In this document: positions 5,601 to 14,104 of the stretch, piece by piece | Layout: every line of letters starts with the position of its first letter | How positions within the stretch are numbered: position 1 is the first letter of the stretch | Program-made: the position numbers and the translations under genes | NCBI GenBank assembly: GCA_904501945.1 | Contig: CAJGCU010000036.1 | Coordinates: 1-20,504 of the forward strand | DNA from: an uncultured Bacteroidaceae bacterium | Lineage (GTDB): Bacteria; Bacteroidota; Bacteroidia; Bacteroidales; Bacteroidaceae | Reading direction: 5' to 3' | Length of the DNA: 20,504 nt | Notes under the pieces: model-generated | Seen by the model: the letters and a program-made list of their open reading frames with translations, nothing else | What the model was told of the DNA's origin: nothing | Databases searched by the model: none

Positions 5601-8600
5601 CTATTTCAGCATCACCTTTTTACCATCAACTATATAGATACTTTTGCTATGGATATTTACCATTTCTAATTTAACACCTTGCAATGTATAAACGTCATTC
5701 GACGAAACATAAGGGCGAAAAGCTTGTATGTCGTTAGGTGTGTCATATTCACCCAAATAAGTTAACGTAAAATTGTCAAAGATTGTCCAATCCTTATCAA
5801 TAGTTGCCGTTTTCTTGATACCTATTTTCAGTCTTCCATCTGCTCCGACAGTACAGAGCAGCGAATTGGGATAGAGTCCTGCACGAAAATAGGCGCTGGT
5901 CTGCTCCATAGTGTTAGGAACATATCCGTAATCTCCGGCTACCACCCCGATAGTACCTTTTTTCCCTGCCTCTTCCACAATTGAACGAAGCGTTGCCGTT
6001 GAATCATTGGCATAAATAATGGCATGAAGTTTCTCCTTCCCATTTTTATGCGCAAGTGCCGCATTTTCAGTAGAACCTGAACGATAAAATCCTTGACAAG
6101 CAAGAAGATAGCGACCTTGCGGGAGATTTTCTATCGTCTGATACACATTAAAATTGGTATTATACTTCTCTGCACAATCGTAGTTTGCCACAGGGGCACC
6201 AGACCATCCGTAAGTTGAATTTCCCTCGAATGAAGGATTGACAATGCGACTTGTATAATCTTTTATCTCAACGGAGGGAAAGGACGCGTTCTCAACGCAT
6301 ACCTCCCCTTCTTCATTCAGATAAACTTTCACCGTTTCATTTTTCTTAATAACAATATCATCTTTACATACAGGCATGCATTCTCCTGCTGCAGCTATGC
6401 TTACCGCCACCGACGTCTGAGCAGATGCTGTGATGTAAGCCGATGAATTGTCTATCAACTGCGCAACAACACCATTACCTTTCAGCATCACGCTGATTGG
6501 CAATGCTATAGAATTATTCTGATGCGCAGTAAATGTCACTTCCGACGCATTGTCTGCAATCGTTGTCGGCTGATAAAATACAGGTGCCCATCCGTCATAC
6601 TGTATACCCTTCAATACTGCCACATTTTCACCTCTGAAATTGCTGGCGATAAAATATGCACAGTTCTCATCAGGAGCAATGGCTCCATTCCAACCTTCTG
6701 GCAAAAATTCCTTCAGCGACACAAGACGGCTTGCCATTTCTTGAGTCTTTTCTGCATTTATATTGCTGTAATAAACCAAATTGCGCACATCGACAACCTC
6801 TCCGCTCTTGACTGAACGAGAAGCGTTTCCATACATAGGGTAAAGCTTGGATGTATAAATAGAGTTGTTTGCCCCACGGTCACCAAAAGCTATCTTTTTA
6901 CCGTTGCCAACAGAAATAACACCCAGTTCATTGTCAATGTTTACCCACTCGCTCTCAAAAGTGGAAAAGGCCGAGCCATCGAGTTGTCGGTGAGCTATCT
7001 TTTCGCCCTTTTTATAATATAATGTACGCGCGAGTTTCATGAACTCATCGGTTGAGATAGCAAGCATTCCGCCTTTCTCGGCTGTAATCGTTGCTGCCGC
7101 ATTGGCCTTCACATGGTCAAGATAAACGATGGCATTATTGGGAGTGGAATAGATGGCAAAGCGAAGGTTCAACGCATTGTCGTTCGTGTTGAGTTCTCCG
7201 TTCATAACATACCCATTACCTTCCAACTGATAAATGCCCGAAGTAACAGGGTTTGCGTTAGTACCCTTACCAGCCACTTCATACCATCCTGTAATGTTGC
7301 CTGTATTGTTGGCACGATAAGGTACAACTATCTTATTCTTATCGGGACTGTTTGTCGCAAAATACCCCGTATAAGATTTCAAACCTGTACTCCATGAGAA
7401 ACAAGTAAATCGTTCGTCTGTGGCTGCACGAACCACGTTCTGGCAAGGTATTATCTTTGCTTCTCCATATCGGTCATTGAAGTCATCCCATGTTGTTGGA
7501 ACAATCTGCGCAGTGGACATGACGTCGTGCATGAGATAAGTCATCATGACACGATGTGCTTCAACTCCCATACGCCGTGCACCCACATCGGCACGGAGCA
7601 ACCATGAACCGTCGGCTGTAGTCTGCTGTCGAGCCTTGATATACTTGTATGCCATATTTTCCAGCATAAGAGCATTGGGATCACGCTGAAAACAAGCCTG
7701 TGTGGAATAGCTGGTAATTTGGTCATAAAGGAAAAGACTCCAGTCATTGCCATTGGGCATGGCAAGTTCACCGTCGGCAAGAGCCAGCCAATTAAGAATG
7801 CTGTCCTGCACTTGCTGGTTGTTGTGCATAAGCGCATTGGTTTTCCACTTCTCTTCGCCATGAAGCCCCTGCTGAAACAGTTTGAGTGCTAAAGCCGATT
7901 CGCCTAGCTCCTGCATCACAACATTCTGATAGGAAGTGTGGAAAAGGTTATGATTTTGGAGAGAATAGTCATCGTAAAGATTTTGCCCCCTATAAAGGTC
8001 ACCCACAGTTGTTTGGTCGTACCACTCATCAATGATAGTCGTATTGTTCATGTCAGAAGGATGTGAATAGCTATTGATAGCAAATTCGCGCAGGCGTTCA
8101 AACCATCGAGGAGCCAGCGGGTCATTCGGGAACAACCCTAGTGTAGCGGCAAGTACATTTGCTTCCCAGCCATTCTCTTCCGCTTTTGTATCTCCGGCAT
8201 AACCAGTAGGAATGCTGCGATACAATTCGTAATTACATTCGGCTTTCAACAGCGAATATATGTAACCCTTCTGCTTTTCACTGAGTTTATCCCATTGGAA
8301 ATAGGCAGAATAAGCGACCGACATTGCCCAAAGTGACGATTCCCAAACAGCATCAGATGTAGATGTTGACCCCCAATAGTTATTACCTTTGCAGACTTTC
8401 AGTTTGTTGGCTTTATGAGTAGAATAGGCAAAAACGAGCGATTTCATCGCCATGTCTTCAATTTTGGTCCATGTCACACCAGAAGGAAGTGAAACGCCGG
8501 CGGGTTTTCCATATTTGACAAGAAAAGCGCATATCATAGACAAGTCTGCATTAGGTCGTACCCCTCTCTCGTCGTTAGCCATAGTGTTTTCTCCCTTAAA

Positions 8601-9386
8601 GCATCCACAAGCCTCATCAATGGCATTAGGTGCCACACATTCCTGAAAGTCATCAACCATATAACGAGAGAAGTTGGCAAGCATCTGCAACAGATCCGCC
8701 TTCATGTCCGCTTCGTTCACAAAGTCTGAGGTTATGACTCCTTCCGTAAACGACGGAACGGCCTCTTCTGTAGGGTCTTCTGCTTCAGCATAGTCGTCAG
8801 GCATCTTGTAAAGACGGAAATTGTCTATTAAGACAGAGCCTCCAGAACCGCCGCCAAAGTGAACCTGCAAACCAATATTGACAGCCTCTTCTGCACTTGT
8901 CTCAAATAGCAATTCGTTGGTTGTCCACGTGGCTGGCAGACTCTCCTGAAACGTCAAAGACAAACTCTCAGTTCCTGCTACCAGACTAGCAGCATGAGAA
9001 GATTGAGTCACACACTTGTTGTCGAGAGTTATCTTGTATTTTCCAGCTGGAAGCGTAATGCGCTGCAACAGCGTAGCGGTAGAGGCATTCCACGCATTAC
9101 GAATATAGTACATCTGGTTACCGTCAGAAGGTTTCCCTGGCGCACCAAAATTATTGTCAGTAGCAGTGGCTGACGACGTCATGATATCACTGACGCCATA
9201 GCTGCCCTGAAGCATCCATCCTTCAAGTTCTTTGGCTGTATAGGCCCCACGAGTATTGTCAACAGGCAAAAGAGAAATGTCATCCTGTTCAAACGACGGA
9301 TTATTAATATATTGTGTTGTAATGTCTTCCTGTGCACGAACAGCAGTTGCCAACAAAAGAAGAATGAGTACAATAGGTTTTTTCAT
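5601..9386 (-). CDS. Large secreted protein with two NPSFE modules; possible polysaccharide-active enzyme
   Basis: The protein has 1261 residues from the ATG at 9386, which opens a signal peptide (MKKPIVLILLLLATAVRAQ); a TTG eight codons upstream is a poorer start. Residues about 24-196 form a beta-sandwich module starting YINNPSFEQ and ending LIDNFRLYKMP. A second module of the same plan (about 1045-1213) starts IVNPSFEG and ends IFDNFTLTYLGEY. Such modules usually bind carbohydrate. The region 220-625 is mostly helical with aromatic-rich repeats (SLWAMSVAYSAYF, ENGWEANVLAATLGLF, LQNHNLFHTSYQNV, NDWSLFLYDQ), reminiscent of alpha/alpha-toroid lyases or hydrolases. Beta-rich sequence follows to about 1035. 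The tail (VYTLQGVKL...KSIYIVDGKKVMLK) is sorting-like. I do not recognise the catalytic family with certainty. It stands alone, without SusC/SusD neighbours. Confidence 0.9.
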   Translation of the reverse strand: MKKPIVLILLLLATAVRAQEDITTQYINNPSFEQDDISLLPVDNTRGAYTAKELEGWMLQGSYGVSDIMTSSATATDNNFGAPGKPSDGNQMYYIRNAWNASTATLLQRITLPAGKYKITLDNKCVTQSSHAASLVAGTESLSLTFQESLPATWTTNELLFETSAEEAVNIGLQVHFGGGSGGSVLIDNFRLYKMPDDYAEAEDPTEEAVPSFTEGVITSDFVNEADMKADLLQMLANFSRYMVDDFQECVAPNAIDEACGCFKGENTMANDERGVRPNADLSMICAFLVKYGKPAGVSLPSGVTWTKIEDMAMKSLVFAYSTHKANKLKVCKGNNYWGSTSTSDAVWESSLWAMSVAYSAYFQWDKLSEKQKGYIYSLLKAECNYELYRSIPTGYAGDTKAEENGWEANVLAATLGLFPNDPLAPRWFERLREFAINSYSHPSDMNNTTIIDEWYDQTTVGDLYRGQNLYDDYSLQNHNLFHTSYQNVVMQELGESALALKLFQQGLHGEEKWKTNALMHNNQQVQDSILNWLALADGELAMPNGNDWSLFLYDQITSYSTQACFQRDPNALMLENMAYKYIKARQQTTADGSWLLRADVGARRMGVEAHRVMMTYLMHDVMSTAQIVPTTWDDFNDRYGEAKIIPCQNVVRAATDERFTCFSWSTGLKSYTGYFATNSPDKNKIVVPYRANNTGNITGWYEVAGKGTNANPVTSGIYQLEGNGYVMNGELNTNDNALNLRFAIYSTPNNAIVYLDHVKANAAATITAEKGGMLAISTDEFMKLARTLYYKKGEKIAHRQLDGSAFSTFESEWVNIDNELGVISVGNGKKIAFGDRGANNSIYTSKLYPMYGNASRSVKSGEVVDVRNLVYYSNINAEKTQEMASRLVSLKEFLPEGWNGAIAPDENCAYFIASNFRGENVAVLKGIQYDGWAPVFYQPTTIADNASEVTFTAHQNNSIALPISVMLKGNGVVAQLIDNSSAYITASAQTSVAVSIAAAGECMPVCKDDIVIKKNETVKVYLNEEGEVCVENASFPSVEIKDYTSRIVNPSFEGNSTYGWSGAPVANYDCAEKYNTNFNVYQTIENLPQGRYLLACQGFYRSGSTENAALAHKNGKEKLHAIIYANDSTATLRSIVEEAGKKGTIGVVAGDYGYVPNTMEQTSAYFRAGLYPNSLLCTVGADGRLKIGIKKTATIDKDWTIFDNFTLTYLGEYDTPNDIQAFRPYVSSNDVYTLQGVKLEMVNIHSKSIYIVDGKKVMLK

Positions 9387-9473
9387 AAAAATCAAGATAC
9401 AAGTTAACAAGTCGTTTCCGAAAAAGCAAATCTGAAACCATCAAAAAATCAGAGTCAGAAAAGCGTCCATTAT

Positions 9474-9540
9474 GATGTGCCCCACATCGAAATTTCGGTG
9501 TGGGGCACATCGAATTAACAGAGTGCCCCACATCAAAATT
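9474..9540. repeat. 38-bp palindrome plus a third arm copy
   Basis: GATGTGCCCCACA (9474-9486) pairs with TGTGGGGCACATC (9499-9511), and the bases between them continue the symmetry, so 9474-9511 is self-complementary except for one T/G position. A third, degenerate arm (AGTGCCCCACATCAAAATT, 9522-9540) follows as a direct repeat of the left arm. It sits in the 191-base gap between the aminotransferase stop and the start of the secreted-protein gene, both on the minus strand. It may end the upstream transcript or act as a binding site; there is no convincing T-tract. Confidence 0.75.
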
Positions 9541-9577
9541 ATCTATTCAGATGCGTTATTTCAGCAACAACGAACCC

Positions 9578-10771
9578 TTACTGAAGGCGAGCCAAAGCGT
9601 CTTTGATACGCTTCATCGACTCAACAATATTTTCGTCTGAAGTAGCATAGCTGATGCGGAAGCACTCAGGCGAACCGAAGTCGTCACCACCTACAGCTGC
9701 AACATGACCTACCTCAAGCAAGTACATCGCTAAATCCGTAGCATTGTTAATCACATGGTCACCATCTTTCTTGCCGAAATAGCTAGAGCACTTGGGAAAG
9801 AGGTAGAAAGCACCTTGAGGGTCATTTACTTCAAGTCCAGGAATTTCTTTCGCGAGTTTTACGATGAGGTTCTTACGACGTTCGAAAGCCAAACGCATAT
9901 CTTCCACACACTGCTGGTCACCGGCAAAAGCCGCCTCTGCCGCTTTCTGAGAAACAGAACAAGGGCCAGACGTATATTGTCCCTGAAGCTTATTGCAACC
10001 TTTAACAATCCATTCTGGACCTGCAATGAAACCAATGCGCCATCCTGTCATCGCATATGCCTTAGACACACCGTTGATAATCACCACACGGTCCTTGATG
10101 TCAGCAAACTCCGCCATTGAAGCATGCTTGCCCACATAGTTGATGTGCTCATAAATTTCATCTGCAATCACGATGACACGTTCATGCTTCACCAGTACAT
10201 TCTTAAGACCTTCAAGTTCCTCCTTGCTGTACACTGAACCTGTTGGGTTGCTTGGAGAACAAAGGATAATGGCACGTGTCTTCGGAGTGATGGCTGCCTC
10301 AAGCTGCTCTGGAGTAATCTTGAAATCCTGTTCAATAGGAGCATCAATATACACAGGAGTTCCCTCAGCCAAAAGCACCATCTGCGGATAAGAAACCCAG
10401 TATGGAGCAGGAATGATGACTTCGTCGCCAGCATTAACAATCGCCATCAGGGTGTTGCAAACAGACTGCTTTGCGCCATTGGAACAAAGAATCTGCGAAG
10501 GAAGATAATCAAGTCCGTTCTCGTTCTTCAGCTTGTTCACAATCGCTTTTTTCAATTCAGGATAACCTGGAACTGGGCTGTAGCGGCTCCAGTTGTCCTC
10601 CACTGCCTTGATAGCAGCAGCCTTGATGTGGTCGGGCGTATTGAAATCTGGCTCTCCGACACTGAGATTGATGACATCTATACCTTGAGCCTTCAGCTCA
10701 GAACTCTTCTGGCTCATTGCGAGCGTTGCAGAAGGAGACAAACGATTAAGTCTATCAGATAATTTTTCCAT
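9578..10771 (-). CDS. aspC: Class I/II pyridoxal-phosphate aminotransferase (aspartate aminotransferase, subgroup Ib type)
   Basis: This 397-residue cytoplasmic enzyme belongs to fold-type I PLP aminotransferases. Visible hallmarks are SVGEPDFNTP near the N terminus, Asn175 in SPSNPTG, Asp204 and Tyr207 in ADEIY, the Schiff-base Lys237 in GVSKAYAMTGWRIGF, and Arg372 in CFRISYA for the substrate carboxylate. Length and motifs fit subgroup Ib aspartate aminotransferases (also named aspB or aatA), which interconvert aspartate/2-oxoglutarate with oxaloacetate/glutamate and sometimes act on prephenate; exact specificity cannot be read. It follows ribBA on the same strand after an 89-base gap filled by an octamer array, so it is probably cotranscribed with ribBA or has its own unrecognised promoter. 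Confidence 0.93.
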   Translation of the reverse strand: MEKLSDRLNRLSPSATLAMSQKSSELKAQGIDVINLSVGEPDFNTPDHIKAAAIKAVEDNWSRYSPVPGYPELKKAIVNKLKNENGLDYLPSQILCSNGAKQSVCNTLMAIVNAGDEVIIPAPYWVSYPQMVLLAEGTPVYIDAPIEQDFKITPEQLEAAITPKTRAIILCSPSNPTGSVYSKEELEGLKNVLVKHERVIVIADEIYEHINYVGKHASMAEFADIKDRVVIINGVSKAYAMTGWRIGFIAGPEWIVKGCNKLQGQYTSGPCSVSQKAAEAAFAGDQQCVEDMRLAFERRKNLIVKLAKEIPGLEVNDPQGAFYLFPKCSSYFGKKDGDHVINNATDLAMYLLEVGHVAAVGGDDFGSPECFRISYATSDENIVESMKRIKDALARLQ

Positions 10772-10802
10772 ATATGTTTTTTTGATTTGTTAGTTCGTAT
10801 AT

Positions 10803-10850
10803 TTTACAAGTTCTTGAGTTTATAAGTTTATGTATTCTTTAGTTTTTGAG
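10803..10850 (-). repeat. Degenerate 8-bp-period array upstream of the aminotransferase gene
   Basis: Read on the minus strand, 10850 to 10803 divides into six octamers: CTCAAAAA, CTAAAGAA, TACATAAA, CTTATAAA, CTCAAGAA, CTTGTAAA. Less regular octamers continue towards the ATG at 10771. The pattern (C/T-rich half then A-rich half) resembles the array just before fabI. It occupies most of the ribBA-aminotransferase gap; no TAnnTTTG box was found there. Confidence 0.55.
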
Positions 10851-10860
10851 CAGGGGTTGT

Positions 10861-12078
10861 TCACTTGTTAAAGTGTAGCGTATGCCCCATGCGCTCTTTC
10901 TTCGTATGCAGATAACGCTCGTTATACTGGTTGGGCGTTATTTCAATAGGGACATTCTCAACAATCTCCAAGCCATAACCTTCCAATCCGACACGCTTAA
11001 CCGGATTATTAGTCAGAAGACGAATCTTGCTGATGCCTATTTCACGAAGGATTTGTGCTCCCACTCCATAATCACGCAAGTCTGGGTCGAATCCCAAATG
11101 TATGTTAGCATCGACAGTATCAAGTCCTTCCTCCTGCAACTTATAGGCAGCAATCTTGTTCATGAGGCCAATACCACGACCTTCCTGAATCAGATAGACG
11201 ACAGCACCTTTTCCAGCCTCATCGATAAGCTGCATCGACTTGTGCAGCTGTTCTCCGCAGTCACAACGCTGACTTCCGAAAATGTCGCCAGTAGCACAGC
11301 TGGAGTGCATTCTCACCAGCACAGGTTCATCTTCCTCCCATTCACCCTTGATGAGTGCCACATGCTCCAGTCCGTTGCTCTTCTGCAAGAAAGGAATAAT
11401 GCGGAAATGACCATAAGCTGTTGGCATATCCGCTTCTACACCCTTCTCCACTAGACTTTCCTGCTGCAAACGATAGGCTATAAGGTCTTTAATCTGAATC
11501 AGCTTCATGTCAAACTCCTCAGCTTTCTTCATCAGCTCGGGCATTCGTGCCATAGTACCGTCTGGATTGAGAATCTCTATCAGCGCAGCAGCAGGTCTCA
11601 GCCCTGCCAAACGTGCGAGGTCGATAGCAGCCTCTGTGTGGCCAGAACGTCTCAGCACTCCATTGTCTTGTGCATAAAGCGGATTGATATGCCCTGGACG
11701 ACCGAAATCCCCAGGTTTCGCTTCAGGATTAGCAAGCCATTGAATCGTTGCAGCACGGTCTTGGGCACTGACTCCCGTCGTGCAGCCCTCCAGTTTATCA
11801 ATGGTCACAGTGAATGGTGTCCCCAGCATGGAAGTATTCTCTTCCACCTGATGGGGCAAATCCAGTTCTTTTGCACGCGACATCGTGATGGGGGCACAAA
11901 GCACACCACGTCCTTCACGGAGCATGAAATTCACTTTTTCGGGGGTAATCATCTCGGCAGGCACAATGAAGTCGCCTTCATTCTCACGATCCTCATCGTC
12001 CACTACAATGACGAACTTTCCTTGCCGGAAATCCTCAATGGCATCCTCTATTTTACTGAACTGAAATGATGTTTTCAT
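10861..12078 (-). CDS. ribBA: Bifunctional 3,4-dihydroxy-2-butanone-4-phosphate synthase / GTP cyclohydrolase II
   Basis: The protein (405 residues) makes both early riboflavin precursors in the cytoplasm. The N-terminal RibB domain (about 1-205) converts ribulose 5-phosphate to the butanone phosphate and shows DDEDRENEGD (27-36), GRPGHINPL (126-134) and HTEAAID (147-153). The C-terminal RibA domain (about 215-400) opens the GTP ring and shows the zinc ligands Cys261, Cys272 and Cys274 (HSSCATGDIFGSQRCDCGEQ), followed by QEGRGIGL. Length is normal for the fusion. Its start overlaps the end of the upstream permease gene by 26 bases, implying cotranscription and likely translational coupling. 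No FMN riboswitch is seen upstream. Confidence 0.97.
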   Translation of the reverse strand: MKTSFQFSKIEDAIEDFRQGKFVIVVDDEDRENEGDFIVPAEMITPEKVNFMLREGRGVLCAPITMSRAKELDLPHQVEENTSMLGTPFTVTIDKLEGCTTGVSAQDRAATIQWLANPEAKPGDFGRPGHINPLYAQDNGVLRRSGHTEAAIDLARLAGLRPAAALIEILNPDGTMARMPELMKKAEEFDMKLIQIKDLIAYRLQQESLVEKGVEADMPTAYGHFRIIPFLQKSNGLEHVALIKGEWEEDEPVLVRMHSSCATGDIFGSQRCDCGEQLHKSMQLIDEAGKGAVVYLIQEGRGIGLMNKIAAYKLQEEGLDTVDANIHLGFDPDLRDYGVGAQILREIGISKIRLLTNNPVKRVGLEGYGLEIVENVPIEITPNQYNERYLHTKKERMGHTLHFNK

Positions 12079-13972
12079 ATATATGTTGCTTGATTGTCTC
12101 TGAATTTTTTATGATAGTTCTGATATCTTTTCTTCTACGGCGATAGAATCTGAACGAATGTACGTCCATCACTGGATATTTATTCAACAGGCTCAATACC
12201 ACACGGTCCTTGCTATTGGAAAGCGTTTCCACCAAATATTCCAGCTGGCAATGAATGTCTTCAGCCTGTACATCTTGATGCTTGCCCAAACAGAACAGGG
12301 CTATATGCTTCAGGTACCCAAACACATTTGACTTGGGCAGCGAGCGATAGTAGTCGCGACTTGCCACAATTAGCAGTTCCAGCCCATGATGCACATCGGC
12401 ATAATCAGGGTCATTAATGATGACCTCCTTCTTGGAAATATTTCGTTTTGCACGTATGCCCAACAGTTTTTTGCTAAAGTTGACATAGACATCCATGTTG
12501 AACACAGCTGAATCGTTGTTAGATTTTACTGTAAAAAACACACCAAGAGGAGCCAGAACCAGCGTGCTGAGCCACATGCCGAGCCACACAGGCATTCCTC
12601 CTTCACGCCCCACCTTCATGCCAAACGTGTTGATGATGTAATAGACAATGAAGATGATGACCGCCACCACAACAGGGAATCCCAGTCCGCCCTTACGAAT
12701 GATTGCTCCGAGCGGCGCACCAATGAAGAAGAAAAGGAGGCAAGCGAGCGACATCGTGATTTTCGTCCAAAACTCAATCTGATGACGGCGTATCTGCTTG
12801 TTTCCATATTCCATCAAATCCGCTTTCGTACTGATGTCTATCTCTTGAGCGCTCACCTTCTGAAGTGCAGTCATAAGCACACGCTGCATCGTCAAGTTGT
12901 CAACGCTGTCAAGCAAAGCCTCCATGCTGACCGACGATTCGGGCTTTCCCTTTGCCGCAATCTCCTTATGGGCGATGAATGCCCGCTCTTCTTCCTGCAA
13001 AATTCGTTTCACGCTATCCCTCATGTGCGATACCGTCACCGAATCATAGTCGGAGATACGAGCCTTGTGCGGAATCGACAAATTGCCACGCTGCATATTG
13101 TGGGCAAAAGCAATACTCAGGCTGTCGTGGTGCGTCTCCATTGAATCGATATCGTGAACGAGCTGTTCCATGCTCTTCGTTCGTGCCGATCCCGACACAT
13201 TCTCCTCATCTGTCATATTGAAGTTCGTGTCGAAATCGATGATGAAATGCTTCTCTGCAAACGTTTCTCTGCGGTAAGGCACATTACGCGTTTTCAGTGC
13301 CCCACTCTGCAGGTTCTCAAACAACTCGCCCTGATAGAGGTGCAGCAGCAGGTGCATCTTGTCGCTTGCCGTTTCCAGCTTTGCCGAGTCTGCCAAAATG
13401 ATGTGAGCATTATTGACCCCCTCCTGCATATTGTAGATAACGACATCGTAAAGCATGCCCGTCTCTTTGTTTTTCTTCTCCACAAAGAGGTTGATATCTC
13501 TGATGCCATCATAGAAGACACCTTCTGGAATCTCCAGTTCAGGCGACTTTGTTTTCATAGAATAAAGCAGCTGCGTCAGTTTCAGCTGAGCATCAGGGAC
13601 AATCTTGTTCTGAAAGTGGAACGATGCCAGCGCAAACAAAGAAATCAGGATGATGAGCGGACGCAGCGTACGGAACAGCGAAATACCTGCCGCCTTGATA
13701 GCAAGCAGCTCAAGGCGTTCGCCAATGTTTCCGAACGAAATCAGTGAAGCCAGCAGAATAGCAAGCGGAAGTGCCAATGGGACCAATGTTTCAGCAGCAT
13801 AGAAAAAGAACTGCACATACACATCGAACGTCAGCCCCTTGCCCACCAACTCATCGATATATTTCCACAGGAACTGCATCATAACGACAAAAAGGCTGAT
13901 GCAGAACGTGCCTGCAAACAGCGTAAGGAAATTTCCCAGAATAAACAAATCCAGTCGTTTAATGAACTTCAT
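12053..13972 (-). CDS. LptF/LptG-family lipopolysaccharide export permease with long C-terminal extension
   Basis: The protein has 639 residues. The family forms the inner-membrane part of the Lpt complex, which extracts LPS and passes it to the periplasmic bridge. Predicted helices lie at about 11-32, 55-80, 102-120, 402-424, 431-452 and 460-482, with a periplasmic domain of about 280 residues between helices 3 and 4: the classic 3+3 layout. GNIGERLELLAIKAAGISLFR (81-101) is the typical cytoplasmic motif after helix 2. Residues from 484 to the end form an extra cytoplasmic region of about 155 residues, basic near its end (FRFYRRRRKD). E. coli LptF and LptG are about 360 residues, so both the periplasmic and C-terminal parts are enlarged. 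The LptF or LptG paralogue cannot be assigned. The promoter is probably at 14021-14028. Confidence 0.93.
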   Translation of the reverse strand: MKFIKRLDLFILGNFLTLFAGTFCISLFVVMMQFLWKYIDELVGKGLTFDVYVQFFFYAAETLVPLALPLAILLASLISFGNIGERLELLAIKAAGISLFRTLRPLIILISLFALASFHFQNKIVPDAQLKLTQLLYSMKTKSPELEIPEGVFYDGIRDINLFVEKKNKETGMLYDVVIYNMQEGVNNAHIILADSAKLETASDKMHLLLHLYQGELFENLQSGALKTRNVPYRRETFAEKHFIIDFDTNFNMTDEENVSGSARTKSMEQLVHDIDSMETHHDSLSIAFAHNMQRGNLSIPHKARISDYDSVTVSHMRDSVKRILQEEERAFIAHKEIAAKGKPESSVSMEALLDSVDNLTMQRVLMTALQKVSAQEIDISTKADLMEYGNKQIRRHQIEFWTKITMSLACLLFFFIGAPLGAIIRKGGLGFPVVVAVIIFIVYYIINTFGMKVGREGGMPVWLGMWLSTLVLAPLGVFFTVKSNNDSAVFNMDVYVNFSKKLLGIRAKRNISKKEVIINDPDYADVHHGLELLIVASRDYYRSLPKSNVFGYLKHIALFCLGKHQDVQAEDIHCQLEYLVETLSNSKDRVVLSLLNKYPVMDVHSFRFYRRRRKDIRTIIKNSETIKQHIYENIISVQ

Positions 13973-14019
13973 TCCTGTTTTTTTCGACGAGCAATACCGT
14001 CTCCACTTTCATTCAAGGT

Positions 14020-14080
14020 GCAAAGATACGATTTTTTAGCCAACTACCCATCCATTTACCTAAAAAAATCGTACCTTTGC
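14020..14080. promoter_or_regulatory. Mirror-image divergent promoters for the permease and prfB
   Basis: Minus-strand TATCTTTG (plus-strand 14021-14028) and plus-strand TACCTTTG (14072-14079) are both -7 boxes and face away from each other. They are the ends of an inverted repeat: GCAAAGATACGATTTTTTAG (14020-14039) versus CTAAAAAAATCGTACCTTTGC (14060-14080), with one substitution and one extra A. Predicted leaders are about 40 bases for the permease and about 20 for prfB. Clear TTG -33 elements at the proper distance are missing on both sides, so the symmetric A/T tracts may substitute. Confidence 0.7.
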
Positions 14081-14104
14081 AGTCAAAAAGCAAGATAAGC
14101 ATTT

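Noticed and set aside
9387..9410. TTG start eight codons upstream of the secreted-protein ATG
   Set aside because: It would place uncharged residues before the natural MKK signal-peptide start; the ATG at 9386 is clearly better.
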